64,000 nucleotides of DNA from Ohtaekwangia sp. GTDB lineage: Bacteria > Bacteroidota > Bacteroidia > Cytophagales > Cyclobacteriaceae. Location of the stretch: contig JAJNPV010000050.1 of assembly GCA_021155195.1 (NCBI GenBank), positions 186,001-250,000 on the forward strand, given 5' to 3'. The notes under the pieces were generated by a model. That model did no database searches and was not told where the DNA came from. It saw nothing but the letters and a program-made list of their open reading frames with translations. The position numbers and the translations under genes were made by a program. Positions 33,941 through 44,000 of this stretch are shown here, one piece after another (positions within the stretch are counted from its first letter, which is position 1; each line of letters starts with the position of its first letter).

Positions 33941-34725
33941 ATGTAATCCAAGAATATATTTCATTAAGCAAAAAAATTACTGACCGCGTTGCCAATCAGG
34001 AATTGCAAATCAGTCGTGCAGCTTCGTGGTTTGCCGAAACAATTCTGGCCGGCAGAATGGTGCATGTGTTTGGTTCCGGCCACAGTCGCATTATGGTAGA
34101 AGAGATGTGGCCGCGCTATGGTTCCTTTCCGGGATTCAATCCAATAGTTGAGTTATCACTTACGTTTCATAATCTGGTAGTGGGTGCCAACGGGCAACGA
34201 CAAGCTATGTTTTTGGAAAATGTCTCAGGATTTGCTGAACGCATATTGCGAAATTTTGATGTCGAGTCTACCGATTGTGCATTGATCATTTCATCAAGCG
34301 GAACTAACATTGTTCCTGTTGAAATGGCCGAACTCTTCCAACAGAAGAAAATAAAAGTGGTTTCGATTCTTACCCAAAAGCATTCTAACAAAAGTGAAAG
34401 CAAACGAAGTGACGGAAAAAAATTGAGTGACTTTTCAGATTTGATTTTAGATACAGGTGCACCTGTGGGTGATTCCATGATTAAGATTCCTGGTTTAGAA
34501 ACCCCTGTCGCCCCGGGCTCAACAATAGGTGGTGCATTACTCATCAATTGTATAAAGGCTGAAGTCGCAAGATTACTAACAGCGGCAGGTCAGCCACCCA
34601 AAGTATTAACAGCTGCTAATGTGGTGGGTAAGGAAAAGGCAGTTGAACTATTTGAAAGCGCATACGATGAACATGCACATCGGTTAGCAAAACTATATCA
34701 ACACGTAGGTAAACCAAAAAAATAA
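33937..34725 (+). CDS. SIS-domain sugar isomerase-like protein (UPF0309-type)
   Basis: 262 aa, with a phosphosugar-binding SIS fold: VHVFGSGHSRIMVEEMWPR near residue 38, and CALIISSSGTNIVPVEMAEL near 110, whose SSSG loop binds the phosphate. The N-terminal helix and the C-terminal HRLAKLYQH helix match the UPF0309 family. SIS proteins isomerise or sense phosphosugars. Following a ROK kinase in the same operon, a role on the kinase product is likely. It overlaps the ROK gene by 4 bp and the MetE-like gene by 1 bp (TAATG), typical of translational coupling. Confidence 0.88.
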   Translation: MNVIQEYISLSKKITDRVANQELQISRAASWFAETILAGRMVHVFGSGHSRIMVEEMWPRYGSFPGFNPIVELSLTFHNLVVGANGQRQAMFLENVSGFAERILRNFDVESTDCALIISSSGTNIVPVEMAELFQQKKIKVVSILTQKHSNKSESKRSDGKKLSDFSDLILDTGAPVGDSMIKIPGLETPVAPGSTIGGALLINCIKAEVARLLTAAGQPPKVLTAANVVGKEKAVELFESAYDEHAHRLAKLYQHVGKPKK

Positions 34726-35756
34726 TGCAACCTATTCCTATTCGCACCACGGTTATTGGTAGTTATCCGTTTCCGGGCTGGCTTGAGTTTTCTGTTAAAC
34801 ATCTAAGCGAGTTTGGCAATGCCGATCGGGAAGAATTGATTGAAGATGCAGTAATAGCCGCTATTCACGATCAAGTAACTGCAGGATTAGATGTGATTAC
34901 CGATGGCGAACAAACGCGATTGGATTTTAATCTTTCCTTTTACGGATTCATTAAAGGCATTAAAGAAAATACTGATGAACTAAGAAAGTTTGGTCCGGCC
35001 GCGCACGATCAGCGTGGGAAAAATTCAATTATCGATACATTAACCGCCCCGGATGGATTAGGTGCCGTGAAAGAATTTACACGATTGAAAAAATTAGCAC
35101 CTAAAGGCCCGGTATTAAAAGCAAGCATTCCCGGGCCTTATACATTGAGTGGACGATTACTTCCCAATGAAAAGTATAAAGACCGTTATGCAATCACCGA
35201 AGCGTTGTTGCCTTTTGTTAAAAAAGAATTGGAAGATTTAGTCGCTGCGGGTTGTACAGAAATTACAGTAGATGAGCCTTCCATGAGTTGCTATGCTTAC
35301 AAAGAAGACACAAAACGATTTGTCGATATTTTTAATCGCACTGTAAAAAATGTAGTGGGCAAGTGCCGCCTCTCTACTCATTTATGTTTTGGAAATTTTA
35401 AAGGTCGCCCGGTAGGATACAGAAGCCTTGCGCCCATGCTTCCTGATTTTTTAAATCTGGATGTAAATGAAGTGCATATTGAAATGGCGAATCGTGAATT
35501 TGCTGAAGTAGAATTGCTCGCCACCTTTGCTGAGAAGATGGATGTAGCTGTGGGGATAGTGGACGTAAAGAATTATTACATCGAAACGGAAGAAGATGTT
35601 GTGCAGCGCATTCATAAATGTTTGAAATATGTGCCTGCGGAAAAGTTGGCTGTTGCGCCAGATTGTGGACTAAGTCAAACTGCGCGATGGGCGTCAAGAC
35701 AAAAGTTAGCAAACATTGTAAAGGGAGCGAAGAAAGTAAGGGCAAGATTAAAATAG
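34725..35756 (+). CDS. Single-domain MetE-like (cobalamin-independent methionine synthase C-terminal) protein
   Basis: 343 aa, corresponding to the catalytic C-terminal half of MetE; the N-terminal half is absent. The zinc ligands are all present: His219 and Cys221 (HLC), Glu253 (HIEM) and Cys314 (PDCGL). SYPFPGWL near 13, DVITDGEQTR near 56 and VDEPSMS near 182 are family motifs. Such short proteins may take methyl groups from donors other than methyl-folate or act in pathways unrelated to methionine. Its tight position inside a sugar-type operon argues for the second. Family firm, reaction unknown. Confidence 0.88.
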   Translation: MQPIPIRTTVIGSYPFPGWLEFSVKHLSEFGNADREELIEDAVIAAIHDQVTAGLDVITDGEQTRLDFNLSFYGFIKGIKENTDELRKFGPAAHDQRGKNSIIDTLTAPDGLGAVKEFTRLKKLAPKGPVLKASIPGPYTLSGRLLPNEKYKDRYAITEALLPFVKKELEDLVAAGCTEITVDEPSMSCYAYKEDTKRFVDIFNRTVKNVVGKCRLSTHLCFGNFKGRPVGYRSLAPMLPDFLNLDVNEVHIEMANREFAEVELLATFAEKMDVAVGIVDVKNYYIETEEDVVQRIHKCLKYVPAEKLAVAPDCGLSQTARWASRQKLANIVKGAKKVRARLK

Positions 35757-35846
35757 ATACTGGATTCTTGATTCTGGGAAAAGTTGTTTCAGGTATTTGA
35801 TCAAGTACTCTATTAAAATCTAGTATAAAGAATCTAGTATCCAGTT

Positions 35847-36695
35847 ATGTTAATTAAACCACTCCATCAAGATGAATCACTAGCCAACGAAATTCGACTT
35901 GCAAAGCAAAAGGGCAGTAAAGATTCAATGGATATTTGGTGGCTTGGGCAAAGTGGATTTCTGATACAGTGGAATAAAAAATGCTTACTCTTTGATCCCT
36001 ATCTATCCGATTCACTTTCAAAAAAATACGCTAACACCAACAAGCCCCATGAACGCATAAGTGAGTTGGTGATTAACCCTGAATTACTTGACTGCATTGA
36101 CATCGTGACATCAAGTCATAATCACACCGATCACTTAGATGCTGAAACTTTAATTCCTCTCTTTCAAAAAAATAAGAACATCCAATTTGTAATCCCTGAA
36201 GCTAACCGAAGTTTTGTCGTTGACCGTTTGAAATGCAAGTTCGATTTTCCGATCGGGTTGAGAGATGGTGAAGAAAAAACTGTTGCCGGATTTACTTTTC
36301 ATGGGGTGCCCGCTGCGCACAACGAAATTGAGCGCGATGAACAAGGTCGGTGCAAGTTTATGGGCTATGTAGTTCGGTTCGGAAAATTTTCAATTTACCA
36401 TAGTGGCGATACTTTATGGTATGATGATATTGTTGATATCCTTAACCCATTTAAAGTGGATGTTGCATTTCTTCCTATCAATGGAAATGACCCCGCGCGC
36501 GGTGTAGCCGGAAATCTAAACTGTGAAGAAGCCGCCCGATTAGGAAAAGAAATTCAGGCGAAGTTGGTGATCCCGCATCATTATGATTTGTTTAAGTTTA
36601 ATACGGCCGATCCAAAAGAGTTTGAAAGAGAAGCCAGGAAAGTAACGCAGTCCTACAAGATAATGCAGTTGGGTGAGCGAATTGTGATCGAATAA
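35847..36695 (+). CDS. UlaG-like metallo-beta-lactamase-fold hydrolase
   Basis: 282 aa MBL-fold protein. The metal motif HxHxDH is HNHTDH (residues 91-96). An N-terminal WWLGQSGFLIQ strand, YHSGDTLWYDD, FLPINGND and IPHHYDLF follow. These are the patterns of the UlaG (L-ascorbate-6-phosphate lactonase) group, and FLPINGND and HHYD are typical of it. It may open a lactone of a phosphosugar or hydrolyse a related bond. It lies 90 bp after the MetE-like gene, a looser join than the others, and is convergent with the TfoX-like gene. Confidence 0.87.
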   Translation: MLIKPLHQDESLANEIRLAKQKGSKDSMDIWWLGQSGFLIQWNKKCLLFDPYLSDSLSKKYANTNKPHERISELVINPELLDCIDIVTSSHNHTDHLDAETLIPLFQKNKNIQFVIPEANRSFVVDRLKCKFDFPIGLRDGEEKTVAGFTFHGVPAAHNEIERDEQGRCKFMGYVVRFGKFSIYHSGDTLWYDDIVDILNPFKVDVAFLPINGNDPARGVAGNLNCEEAARLGKEIQAKLVIPHHYDLFKFNTADPKEFEREARKVTQSYKIMQLGERIVIE

Positions 36696-36697
36696 AT

Positions 36698-37039
36698 TTA
36701 CTTTTTCTTCTTACTCGCCTTTGCTTTTTTATTGAAATCCAGTGAGAGGTTTATCCAGTAGTCAAAATCTTTCTTTGATTTCATTCCGCTTTCGTCAATA
36801 AGAACATAACCGATCATCGGTCGCTTGGTGAAGTCCATGGTGCGGCATCCAGTTTTTTCTACTGCCTTCTCGTGAAAGGCAGGATCAATACGACACATTA
36901 ACTCATCTTTAATAATGCCTACGCACATTTTACCATTGTACATAAACGTGAGGCCGCCCATCATTTCTTTTTCAACAACGTTACGGAGTTCGGAAAACCG
37001 TTCGCGAATTCTATTTGCAAGTTTTTCGGAGTAGGCCAT
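36698..37039 (-). CDS. TfoX N-terminal domain protein
   Basis: 113 aa, matching the TfoX/Sxy N-terminal domain: a helical start (LANRIRERFSELRNVVEKEM), then MMGGLTFMYNGKMCVGII, a CRTMDF turn and KRPMIGYVLID, followed by a Lys-rich tail. TfoX activates competence genes in gammaproteobacteria, but stand-alone N-terminal domain proteins in Bacteroidota have no known function. It is convergent with the UlaG-like gene (2-bp spacing) and lies just upstream of the 3' end of the large BNR protein gene. Confidence 0.88.
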   Translation of the reverse strand: MAYSEKLANRIRERFSELRNVVEKEMMGGLTFMYNGKMCVGIIKDELMCRIDPAFHEKAVEKTGCRTMDFTKRPMIGYVLIDESGMKSKKDFDYWINLSLDFNKKAKASKKKK

Positions 37040-37057
37040 GGTTAAAAACTGATTGTC

Positions 37058-40000
37058 TTAATTCACCACCGGGTTTTTCTTTATCATCACCACCTCTACG
37101 CCCTTTTCTTTTGCTAAGGTGTTAATCCTATCTACATTTCTATCAATCGTGCTGCGCAGGCGGCTCAATTCCTCATCTACCAATTTAGTAAGCGCTTGCC
37201 GAACCTCCTCGCCTTGCTCCGTAGGCCGGAAGTCGCCTTGTGCCTGCTCTACCATTAAATGCGCTAATCGGTTATTCATTTTAATGCCATAGTTAAGCGG
37301 GTCTTGTACGCTTCGGTTTTTGGTTTGATGGATATTATTTTCATGAGTAGTCAATTCTTCTTCAAATTGTTTTACCAAATCCGACAATGATTTGTATTGT
37401 GGATCACTACCGATTTTACTTTTCAGAAACCCCAGATCTTCTTTTATTTTCCGAATATCAATCACACCCTGATTAGCCTCACTTACTTTATCGCGCACCT
37501 TTACCAGAAAATCAAATTGCGCCTGTAAGTCTTCTTGCGCAGAAGGAACGCGCGGATCTTTTAGAATTTCAAATTCTTGTTCGCTTACATTTCCGTTGGC
37601 AGTTAGGCGCACTTTATATTTGCCCGGTACCGCCTTAGGGCCAAGATTTGGCGAACCATAATACACCATGCCCGGAAATGTTGTATAACCCGGATAACGC
37701 AAGTCCCACACAAATCGATTACCGCCACTCTTTACTGTCAATTGCTCTCGCCCTTTAGCTTTTGTACTGAATGTGTTAATGATCGTTCCCGATGATTCCA
37801 AAATTTCCAACTTTATTTCTGCTTTCTCATCCAAACTCTTAACAAAGTAATGTACCAATACACCCCCTGGATGATTTTCGCCTTCCAACTTTCTATTGGC
37901 ACCACGCCAACCCGATCCGCCCGGCATGCGATAGCTTGCCATCGGTTTATACAAAATAGTTTCTTTACTGCTGAGCTCTTTGCTGAGTTGATGTAATGGT
38001 GTTAAATCATCAATCATCCAAAAACTACGACCATGCGTAGCGGCAATCAGATTATCATTTTTTATAGCCAAGTCCGCAATGGGTACAGGCGGTAAGTTCA
38101 TTTGGAATTTGCTCCAGCTTGATCCATCATCAAATGAAATCCACATACCCTTTTCAGTTCCTGCATATAATAATCCTTGTCGTTTAGGGTCGGCTCGCAC
38201 CACGCGCACAAATTCTTCTTTTGGAATCCCGTTCGTTATCAAGTTCCACGTTTTTCCGTAGTCTGCCGTTTTATAAACATACGGAGTATAGTCTCCAAAC
38301 TTATACGAGGTTGCCACCGCGTACGCTCCGCCCTTCACAAATGGATTTACGTCAATGCTATTCCACATATTATATTTTGGCGATATGGAAGGAGTTACAT
38401 TTTTCCAATTCTTTCCACCATCTACTGTTACCTGAATCAAGCCATCATCCGAACCAGTCCAGATTTCATCTTTTGTATAAGGCGATTCTGCAATCACAAA
38501 AATGTTTGCATAATACTCGGCACCGGTATTGTCTTGTGTAATTGGCCCACCACTGGATTTAATTGTTTCAGGTTCGTTACGTGTTAAATCAGGACTGATG
38601 GCTGACCAACTTTGCCCGCCATTGTAGGTTACGTGCAAATAGTTTGAACCTGCATATAATTTTTGGGGATCGTGATGACTGAATGTAAGTGGATAGTTCC
38701 AATTGAAACGATACTTCATTACCTCAGCTCCAGAGCCTGCCGGAAGATCGGGCCACACATTAGTACTGCGTTCTTGTCCGTTATCCAAATTGTTCATACT
38801 CATGTAGCCCTTATAATCACTTCCGTAGATGATGTTTGGGTTTGTTGGATCAGGTGCCAGGTGTGCACTTTCACCAATAGGAAGTGCTTCCCAGTCATTT
38901 TCAGAAATACTACTGCTGTTGGTACGGTGCGGAATACGCACGCTCGTATTATCTTGTTGAGCCCCCAGAATATTATAAGGAAAAGCATTGTCAGTGCTAA
39001 CACGATAAAATTGGGCGGTGGGCTGATTGTGATAGGTTGTCCAATTCTCTCCGGCATCATTCGAAATCTGTGCACCTCCATCATCGGCAATAGCCATGCG
39101 TTGATTATTTTTAGGATCTATCCACAAATCATGATGATCGCCATGCGGTGCGTTTTTCAAGTCAAAAGTTTTGCCGCCATCTTTCGATACACCATAACTT
39201 ACGTTCATCACAAAGACTTTGTCTTCATTTTGTGAATCAGCATAAATGCGGCAATAATACCACGCACGTTGCAACAAGGCACGATCCTGATTTACACGCG
39301 TCCAAGTTTTACCTGCATCATCCGAACGATATACACCCGGAGCTTCTGAGTTTTCAATGATTGCCCACACGCGATTTGTATTTACAGGCGAAACTGTCAC
39401 CCCAATAATCCCATTCAATCCTTTAGGCATGCCTGGTTTATCCGAAAGATTTTCCCACGTATCGCCCCCATCCACACTCTTCCACAACTTCGAATCCGGC
39501 CCACCGCTATCCATGCGATATCCATTGCGCTTCATGTTCCAGGTGGCAGCATATAAAATGCGAGGATTATTCGGATCAAAAATTAAATCTCCCACACCAG
39601 CTGTATCATTAATATATAAAACACGTTTCCAGGTTAAGCCACCATCCACACTGCGATACACTCCGCGCATTTCGTTGGGCTTCCAGAGATTACCCATGGC
39701 CGCTGCATATACCACATCCGGATTTTTCGGATGCACTCTGATTCTTGAAATATGACGTGAATCCGCCAGTCCAATGTGTTTCCAACTGGTGCCTGCATCT
39801 GTTGATTTCCAAACACCCCAGCCGCTTGATACATTATTGCGTACGGTTTGTTCGCCTTCACCCACATAAATAACATTCGGATCGCTCTCCGCAATAGCCA
39901 CTGCGCCAATTGAACCTCCAAAATAAGCATCTGTAATATTTCCCCACGTTTGGCCGGCATCTGTTGTACGCCACACGCCACCACCCACAGCGCCAAAATA

Positions 40001-40195
40001 ATAGAGATTCGGATTGTTAGGTACGCCAGTTACCGTGCCTGATCTTCCTCCCCTAAATGGACCCAACTCGCGCCAGGTGATTCCTGAATAGAGCGACTGG
40101 TCGAAAGTAGTGGTTGATATTACAGCCGTTGATTTCTTCTGGGCAAACGAAATTGTAACGGTTAAAATAAAGGAGACGAAATATAGGAAGCGCAT
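37058..40195 (-). CDS. Exported BNR/sortilin (VPS10)-like repeat protein, paralogue 1
   Basis: 1,045 aa with a signal peptide (MRFLYFVSFILTVTISFAQ). Residues of about 40-740 carry repeated Asp-box turns of the form S-x-DGG-x-TW (TTDAGQTWGNI, SVDGGLTWKRV, SVDGGDTWENL, TVDGGKNWKNV), as in sortilin and sialidase propellers, probably two blades-sets. The C-terminal 300 residues hold a beta domain (GSGWRGANRK, NRFVWDLRYPG) and a long helical segment. This type of about 1,000-aa 'glycosyl hydrolase/VPS10' protein is common in Bacteroidota; no catalytic residues can be named. The paralogue at 41037 shares the whole layout. The gene is divergent from DUF4956. Confidence 0.85.
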   Translation of the reverse strand: MRFLYFVSFILTVTISFAQKKSTAVISTTTFDQSLYSGITWRELGPFRGGRSGTVTGVPNNPNLYYFGAVGGGVWRTTDAGQTWGNITDAYFGGSIGAVAIAESDPNVIYVGEGEQTVRNNVSSGWGVWKSTDAGTSWKHIGLADSRHISRIRVHPKNPDVVYAAAMGNLWKPNEMRGVYRSVDGGLTWKRVLYINDTAGVGDLIFDPNNPRILYAATWNMKRNGYRMDSGGPDSKLWKSVDGGDTWENLSDKPGMPKGLNGIIGVTVSPVNTNRVWAIIENSEAPGVYRSDDAGKTWTRVNQDRALLQRAWYYCRIYADSQNEDKVFVMNVSYGVSKDGGKTFDLKNAPHGDHHDLWIDPKNNQRMAIADDGGAQISNDAGENWTTYHNQPTAQFYRVSTDNAFPYNILGAQQDNTSVRIPHRTNSSSISENDWEALPIGESAHLAPDPTNPNIIYGSDYKGYMSMNNLDNGQERSTNVWPDLPAGSGAEVMKYRFNWNYPLTFSHHDPQKLYAGSNYLHVTYNGGQSWSAISPDLTRNEPETIKSSGGPITQDNTGAEYYANIFVIAESPYTKDEIWTGSDDGLIQVTVDGGKNWKNVTPSISPKYNMWNSIDVNPFVKGGAYAVATSYKFGDYTPYVYKTADYGKTWNLITNGIPKEEFVRVVRADPKRQGLLYAGTEKGMWISFDDGSSWSKFQMNLPPVPIADLAIKNDNLIAATHGRSFWMIDDLTPLHQLSKELSSKETILYKPMASYRMPGGSGWRGANRKLEGENHPGGVLVHYFVKSLDEKAEIKLEILESSGTIINTFSTKAKGREQLTVKSGGNRFVWDLRYPGYTTFPGMVYYGSPNLGPKAVPGKYKVRLTANGNVSEQEFEILKDPRVPSAQEDLQAQFDFLVKVRDKVSEANQGVIDIRKIKEDLGFLKSKIGSDPQYKSLSDLVKQFEEELTTHENNIHQTKNRSVQDPLNYGIKMNNRLAHLMVEQAQGDFRPTEQGEEVRQALTKLVDEELSRLRSTIDRNVDRINTLAKEKGVEVVMIKKNPVVN

Positions 40196-40330
40196 TGTTT
40201 GGGATTTTTAGTAACAGAATTACAAAATAAATTTATCTTCCTTTCAATTTTTATTTAAACGGGTTCTCCATCGCTTGTATGCGGTTAGTAAATGTGATCC
40301 AAATCCATCAGATTGTTTTATATTTAACAT

Positions 40331-40909
40331 ATGGAGGATCAAACCATTTTTTCCGAGTACTTCTTTTATCGGTTGCTTATCAACACAGTCTTTATGATTG
40401 TTTTGATACGGTTTGTTTATTACAACACCTATCATAAAAAAGACTCTTTCTTTACTTTCTTTCTGCTTAATTTTATGGTTTTTCTTCTCTCCTTCATGTT
40501 GGAGAAAGCGAAAGCATTTAACTCCATTGGGAGTGCCTTTGGTTTGTTAGCCGCCTTTTCATTGCTTCGGTTTCGCACCGAGACTATTACGATAAAAGAC
40601 ATGACATACCTGTTTATCATTATGGCGGTTGGTCTGATCAATTCGATTATGAAGGGAAGTTACTTTGAAATCATGAGCATTAACGCAGTAATTGCTGCGG
40701 GAGTGTTTGCCGTTGACGGGAATGTGCTTATGCGCAATCAAAAAATGAAATTGGTTGAGTACGATATAATGGAAAATATAAAACCCGATCAACATGCAAC
40801 GCTGCTGGCTGACTTACGAGCGAAGACCGGGCTTGATATTCGTAAAACTACGATTGAAGAAATTGATCTTGTGAAGAACAGAGTAGTAATTAAGATTTAT
40901 TACTATTAA
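40331..40909 (+). CDS. DUF4956 membrane protein
   Basis: 192 aa. The N-terminal half has three or four membrane helices (LLINTVFMIVLIRFVYY, FFTFFLLNFMVFLLSFML, and the pair around MTYLFIIMAVGLINSIM). The C-terminal half is a soluble alpha/beta domain with LLADLRAKTGLDIRKTTIEE. NSIGSAFGLLAAFSLLRFRT is the family signature. In Bacteroidota this protein usually sits with a VTC-type polyphosphate polymerase domain and CotH proteins. Here neither is present; it lies between the two large paralogues, divergent from one. Function is unknown. Confidence 0.85.
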   Translation: MEDQTIFSEYFFYRLLINTVFMIVLIRFVYYNTYHKKDSFFTFFLLNFMVFLLSFMLEKAKAFNSIGSAFGLLAAFSLLRFRTETITIKDMTYLFIIMAVGLINSIMKGSYFEIMSINAVIAAGVFAVDGNVLMRNQKMKLVEYDIMENIKPDQHATLLADLRAKTGLDIRKTTIEEIDLVKNRVVIKIYYY

Positions 40910-40916
40910 AACTTTA

Positions 40917-40942
40917 CCACTAATGAGGGCGACACCAAGATT
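40917..40942 (+). repeat. Half-copy of the gccacgaag-type dispersed repeat
   Basis: CCACTAATGAGGGCGACACC and the following aagat align with the left arm at 27432-27457, sharing CCAC-n-AA and GACACCAAGAT. It lies just after the DUF4956 stop codon. Confidence 0.35.
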
Positions 40943-40974
40943 TATCAAGTCCCAAACAGGAAATCTTTCCTATA

Positions 40975-41017
40975 ATTAATAAAAAATCACGAGGCCACTA
41001 TTTGTGGCTTCGTGATT
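40975..41017 (-). terminator. Strong terminator of paralogue 2
   Basis: A 14-bp stem with one G-T wobble (40985-40998 with 41004-41017) and a 5-nt loop. On the minus strand it is followed by ttttttatt. It begins 20 bp after the stop codon at 41037. The stem contains gtggcttcgtgat, so it may derive from the gccacgaag repeat. Confidence 0.9.
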
Positions 41018-41036
41018 AGGGGCAATTACCAGAATT

Positions 41037-44000
41037 TTAATTATTAATGATCGTTTCTTTCTTTTCCGTATTCACAGCCGGTAAATTCTTGTCTTTAAAT
41101 TTTTGATTGTAGTCACGAATATCCTTTTCAATCAGAATATTCATTTGCTGCTTATACTTTGTCCAGGTGGCGTTAACATCCATGGCGCGATCCTGTACAC
41201 CTTTTGTTAGCCGTGGGTCATGCGTATCGGCTACTCCACGCAATTGCAAGAACTCTGAGTTCAACTTATTTGGAAAATTAATTACGTCCTGAAAATTTTT
41301 ACTTCGGGGTTCAATTAAATTCTTCTCCCACTCATCAATTTTCTTCAGGATATCCTTTCCACTTTCAATTAGCTCTTTTGCATCGGGATTACTCTTTAAG
41401 GATTCGTTTAAGGTTTCAATCTGTTTTTTCACTTGCCGCATGTTGTTCACTGAGTTGTGTAGCTCATCAAACTTTTCTCCGCTTTGCTTTAGAAACTCTT
41501 GTTGAGCCGCCCACTCTGCAGCCGTAGCAGTAACTTTTGGATCAGAGATAATCTCTAACTCAGTTTCTGAGGATTTTCCTTTAAAAGTGACACGGGCCTT
41601 ATATTTACCTGGGGCTACACGATAGCCGCTGTAGTCGCCATATACATAAACACCCTGCACTCCTGTAAGACTTTCCGTGCGAAAATCCCATGCAAAGCGA
41701 TTTACTCCTGCTTCCGCAGGAATTGTTTGTGGCGCTGAAGGCCCACCTGGCCAAGGTTTGAAATTTTCATCTTTTTTGTTGGTGTACTTCCTAATCAATT
41801 TTCCATCGGCTCCCAAAATCTCCAGTGTTACTTTATTTGTATCGGCCTTTTCCCTCAGATAATAATCCAACGCCACTCCGTTGGCAGGATTACGACCTAA
41901 GCCCGGGATATCACCAAAGTATTCCGGAATGGTTACTGATGATAATCGGTAAGTTGGCTTTGGTGTAAATAGTTTTACGGTTGATGTGAAAGAACCTTTT
42001 GATTGTTGAATAGCAGCCAGGTCATCTAAAATCCAAAAAGAACGCCCAGCTGTAGCGGCAATCAGATCATTGTCCTTGATAATTAAATCAGTTACCGGAA
42101 CGATGGGTAAATTCAACTGAAACTTGCTGAATGAACTCCCGCCATTCGTTGATAAATAAAATCCGCGCTCCGATCCTGCATACAACAAGTCTTTCACTTT
42201 TTTATCCTCACGTATCACTTTGATAAAGTCATCCACTTCAACACCCCCACCAATCTTCGTCCATGATTTACCATAATCAGTAGATTTATATGTCATGTTC
42301 GAATAATCATTAAACTTATAGCGGGATGCAGTAATATAAACCGTTCCTTTATCGTGTGGCGATACTTCAATAGAATGAATCATTGCTTCTGGCATACCGG
42401 CTGGTGTAATATTGGTCCATGTCTTTCCTCCATCTTTAGTTAATTGTACATAGCCACAATCGCTACCCGTATAAATCACACCGCGTTCATGCGGAGATTC
42501 AATCACATAATAAATCGTGTTATAATTTTCTCCCCCTGCTCCTTCATTGGTGATAGGCCCTCCACTTGTGTTTTGTTTTGTAGTGTCGTTGCGTGTTAAG
42601 TCTGGGCTAATTACTTCCCAACTAAATCCACCATTGGTGCTCTTAAAAAGAACATTACCGGCATGATACAATACTTTTGAATCATGTGGTGAATTTATCA
42701 ACGGTGCATTCCAGTTGAAACGATACTTCATTTCGCGTGGCTTGAATCCTAGATTTGTTGCTGGATATTCCTGAATGTCCTTAACTTCTCCTGTGCGCGT
42801 ATCTAGTACATCAATAATGCCCTGATAGCAACCTCCGTATAACAATTCAGGATTCGAAGGATCATTAAATGCAATCCAGGCACTTTCACAACCCGGGCCG
42901 TTGAACCAATCTTTCTCAGTGATTCCATAACTTCCGTTTCTGCTTGGGATGGCGACTGATGAATTATCTTGTTGCCCACCATATACCCAATACGGAAAAC
43001 GATTGTCAACATTTACCCGATAAAATTGTGCGGTAGCCTGGTTGTTCAGTGGCGACCATGATCGGCCCGTGTTAAAACTAATTTCACCCCCGCCATCATC
43101 GGCCAACGCCATCGTGCTATTTGTTTTGGGATTGATCCATAAATCATGGGTATCGCCATGGCCTACACGCAACGTTGAAAAAGTTTTTCCACCATCAATG
43201 GAGCGTGTCATAGGTGCATTCAATACATAGACAACATCTTCATTAATAGGATCTGGAAATACTTCCATATAATACCAACTGCGCGCGGTTATTGTATGAT
43301 CACTTGTCATGTGATTCCATTTTTTACCTCCATCATCCGAACGATACAATCCGGCTTTCGATTTCTCGGCCTCAATAATTGCATACACACGATTGGGATT
43401 GGCACGCGAAACCGCAACGCCTATTTTGCCCATTTCTTTTGGTAGTCCCTCATTAATCTTAGTCCAGGTATCACCCCCATCTATTGATTTCCATATCGTA
43501 GAACCAGCACCACCACTCTCTACTTTCCACGGATATCTTCTGTGTTGCCAGGTTGCCGCATAAATTATTCGTGGATTCGTCATGTCCATATTCAGTGAAG
43601 AGACACCCGTGTTTTCATCCACATATAAAGTTTTCTTCCAGGTGGCTCCGCCATCAATCGATTTATAAACACCCCGATCTGAACTTGGGCCATGCACTGC
43701 CCCTTGCGCTCCAACCAACACGATGTCCGGATTGTTAGGGTGGATGGCGATCTCAGAAATATGACGCGTTTTTTCCAGACCAATATTTTTCCAGGTCTTG
43801 CCACCATCGGTTGACTTATAAACACCATCGCCATACGAAGTCATTACTCCGCGCACGGCATGCTCTCCGGTACCAACATAAATAACATTGGGGTCGCTTT
43901 CGCAGATGGCGATTTCTCCAATCGAACCAACTTTAAAAAATCCGTCTGAAATATTCTTCCAGGTAATACCGGCATCATCTGTCTTCGCTATCCCACCGCC

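Noticed and set aside
38663..39235. 190-codon open frame on the + strand inside the BNR protein gene
   Set aside because: Antisense to strongly supported Asp-box repeats; no independent start context or motif.
40975..41017. 14-bp hairpin considered as a tRNA-like or mobile-element end
   Set aside because: Position right after a stop codon and the T-run on the minus strand fit an intrinsic terminator best.
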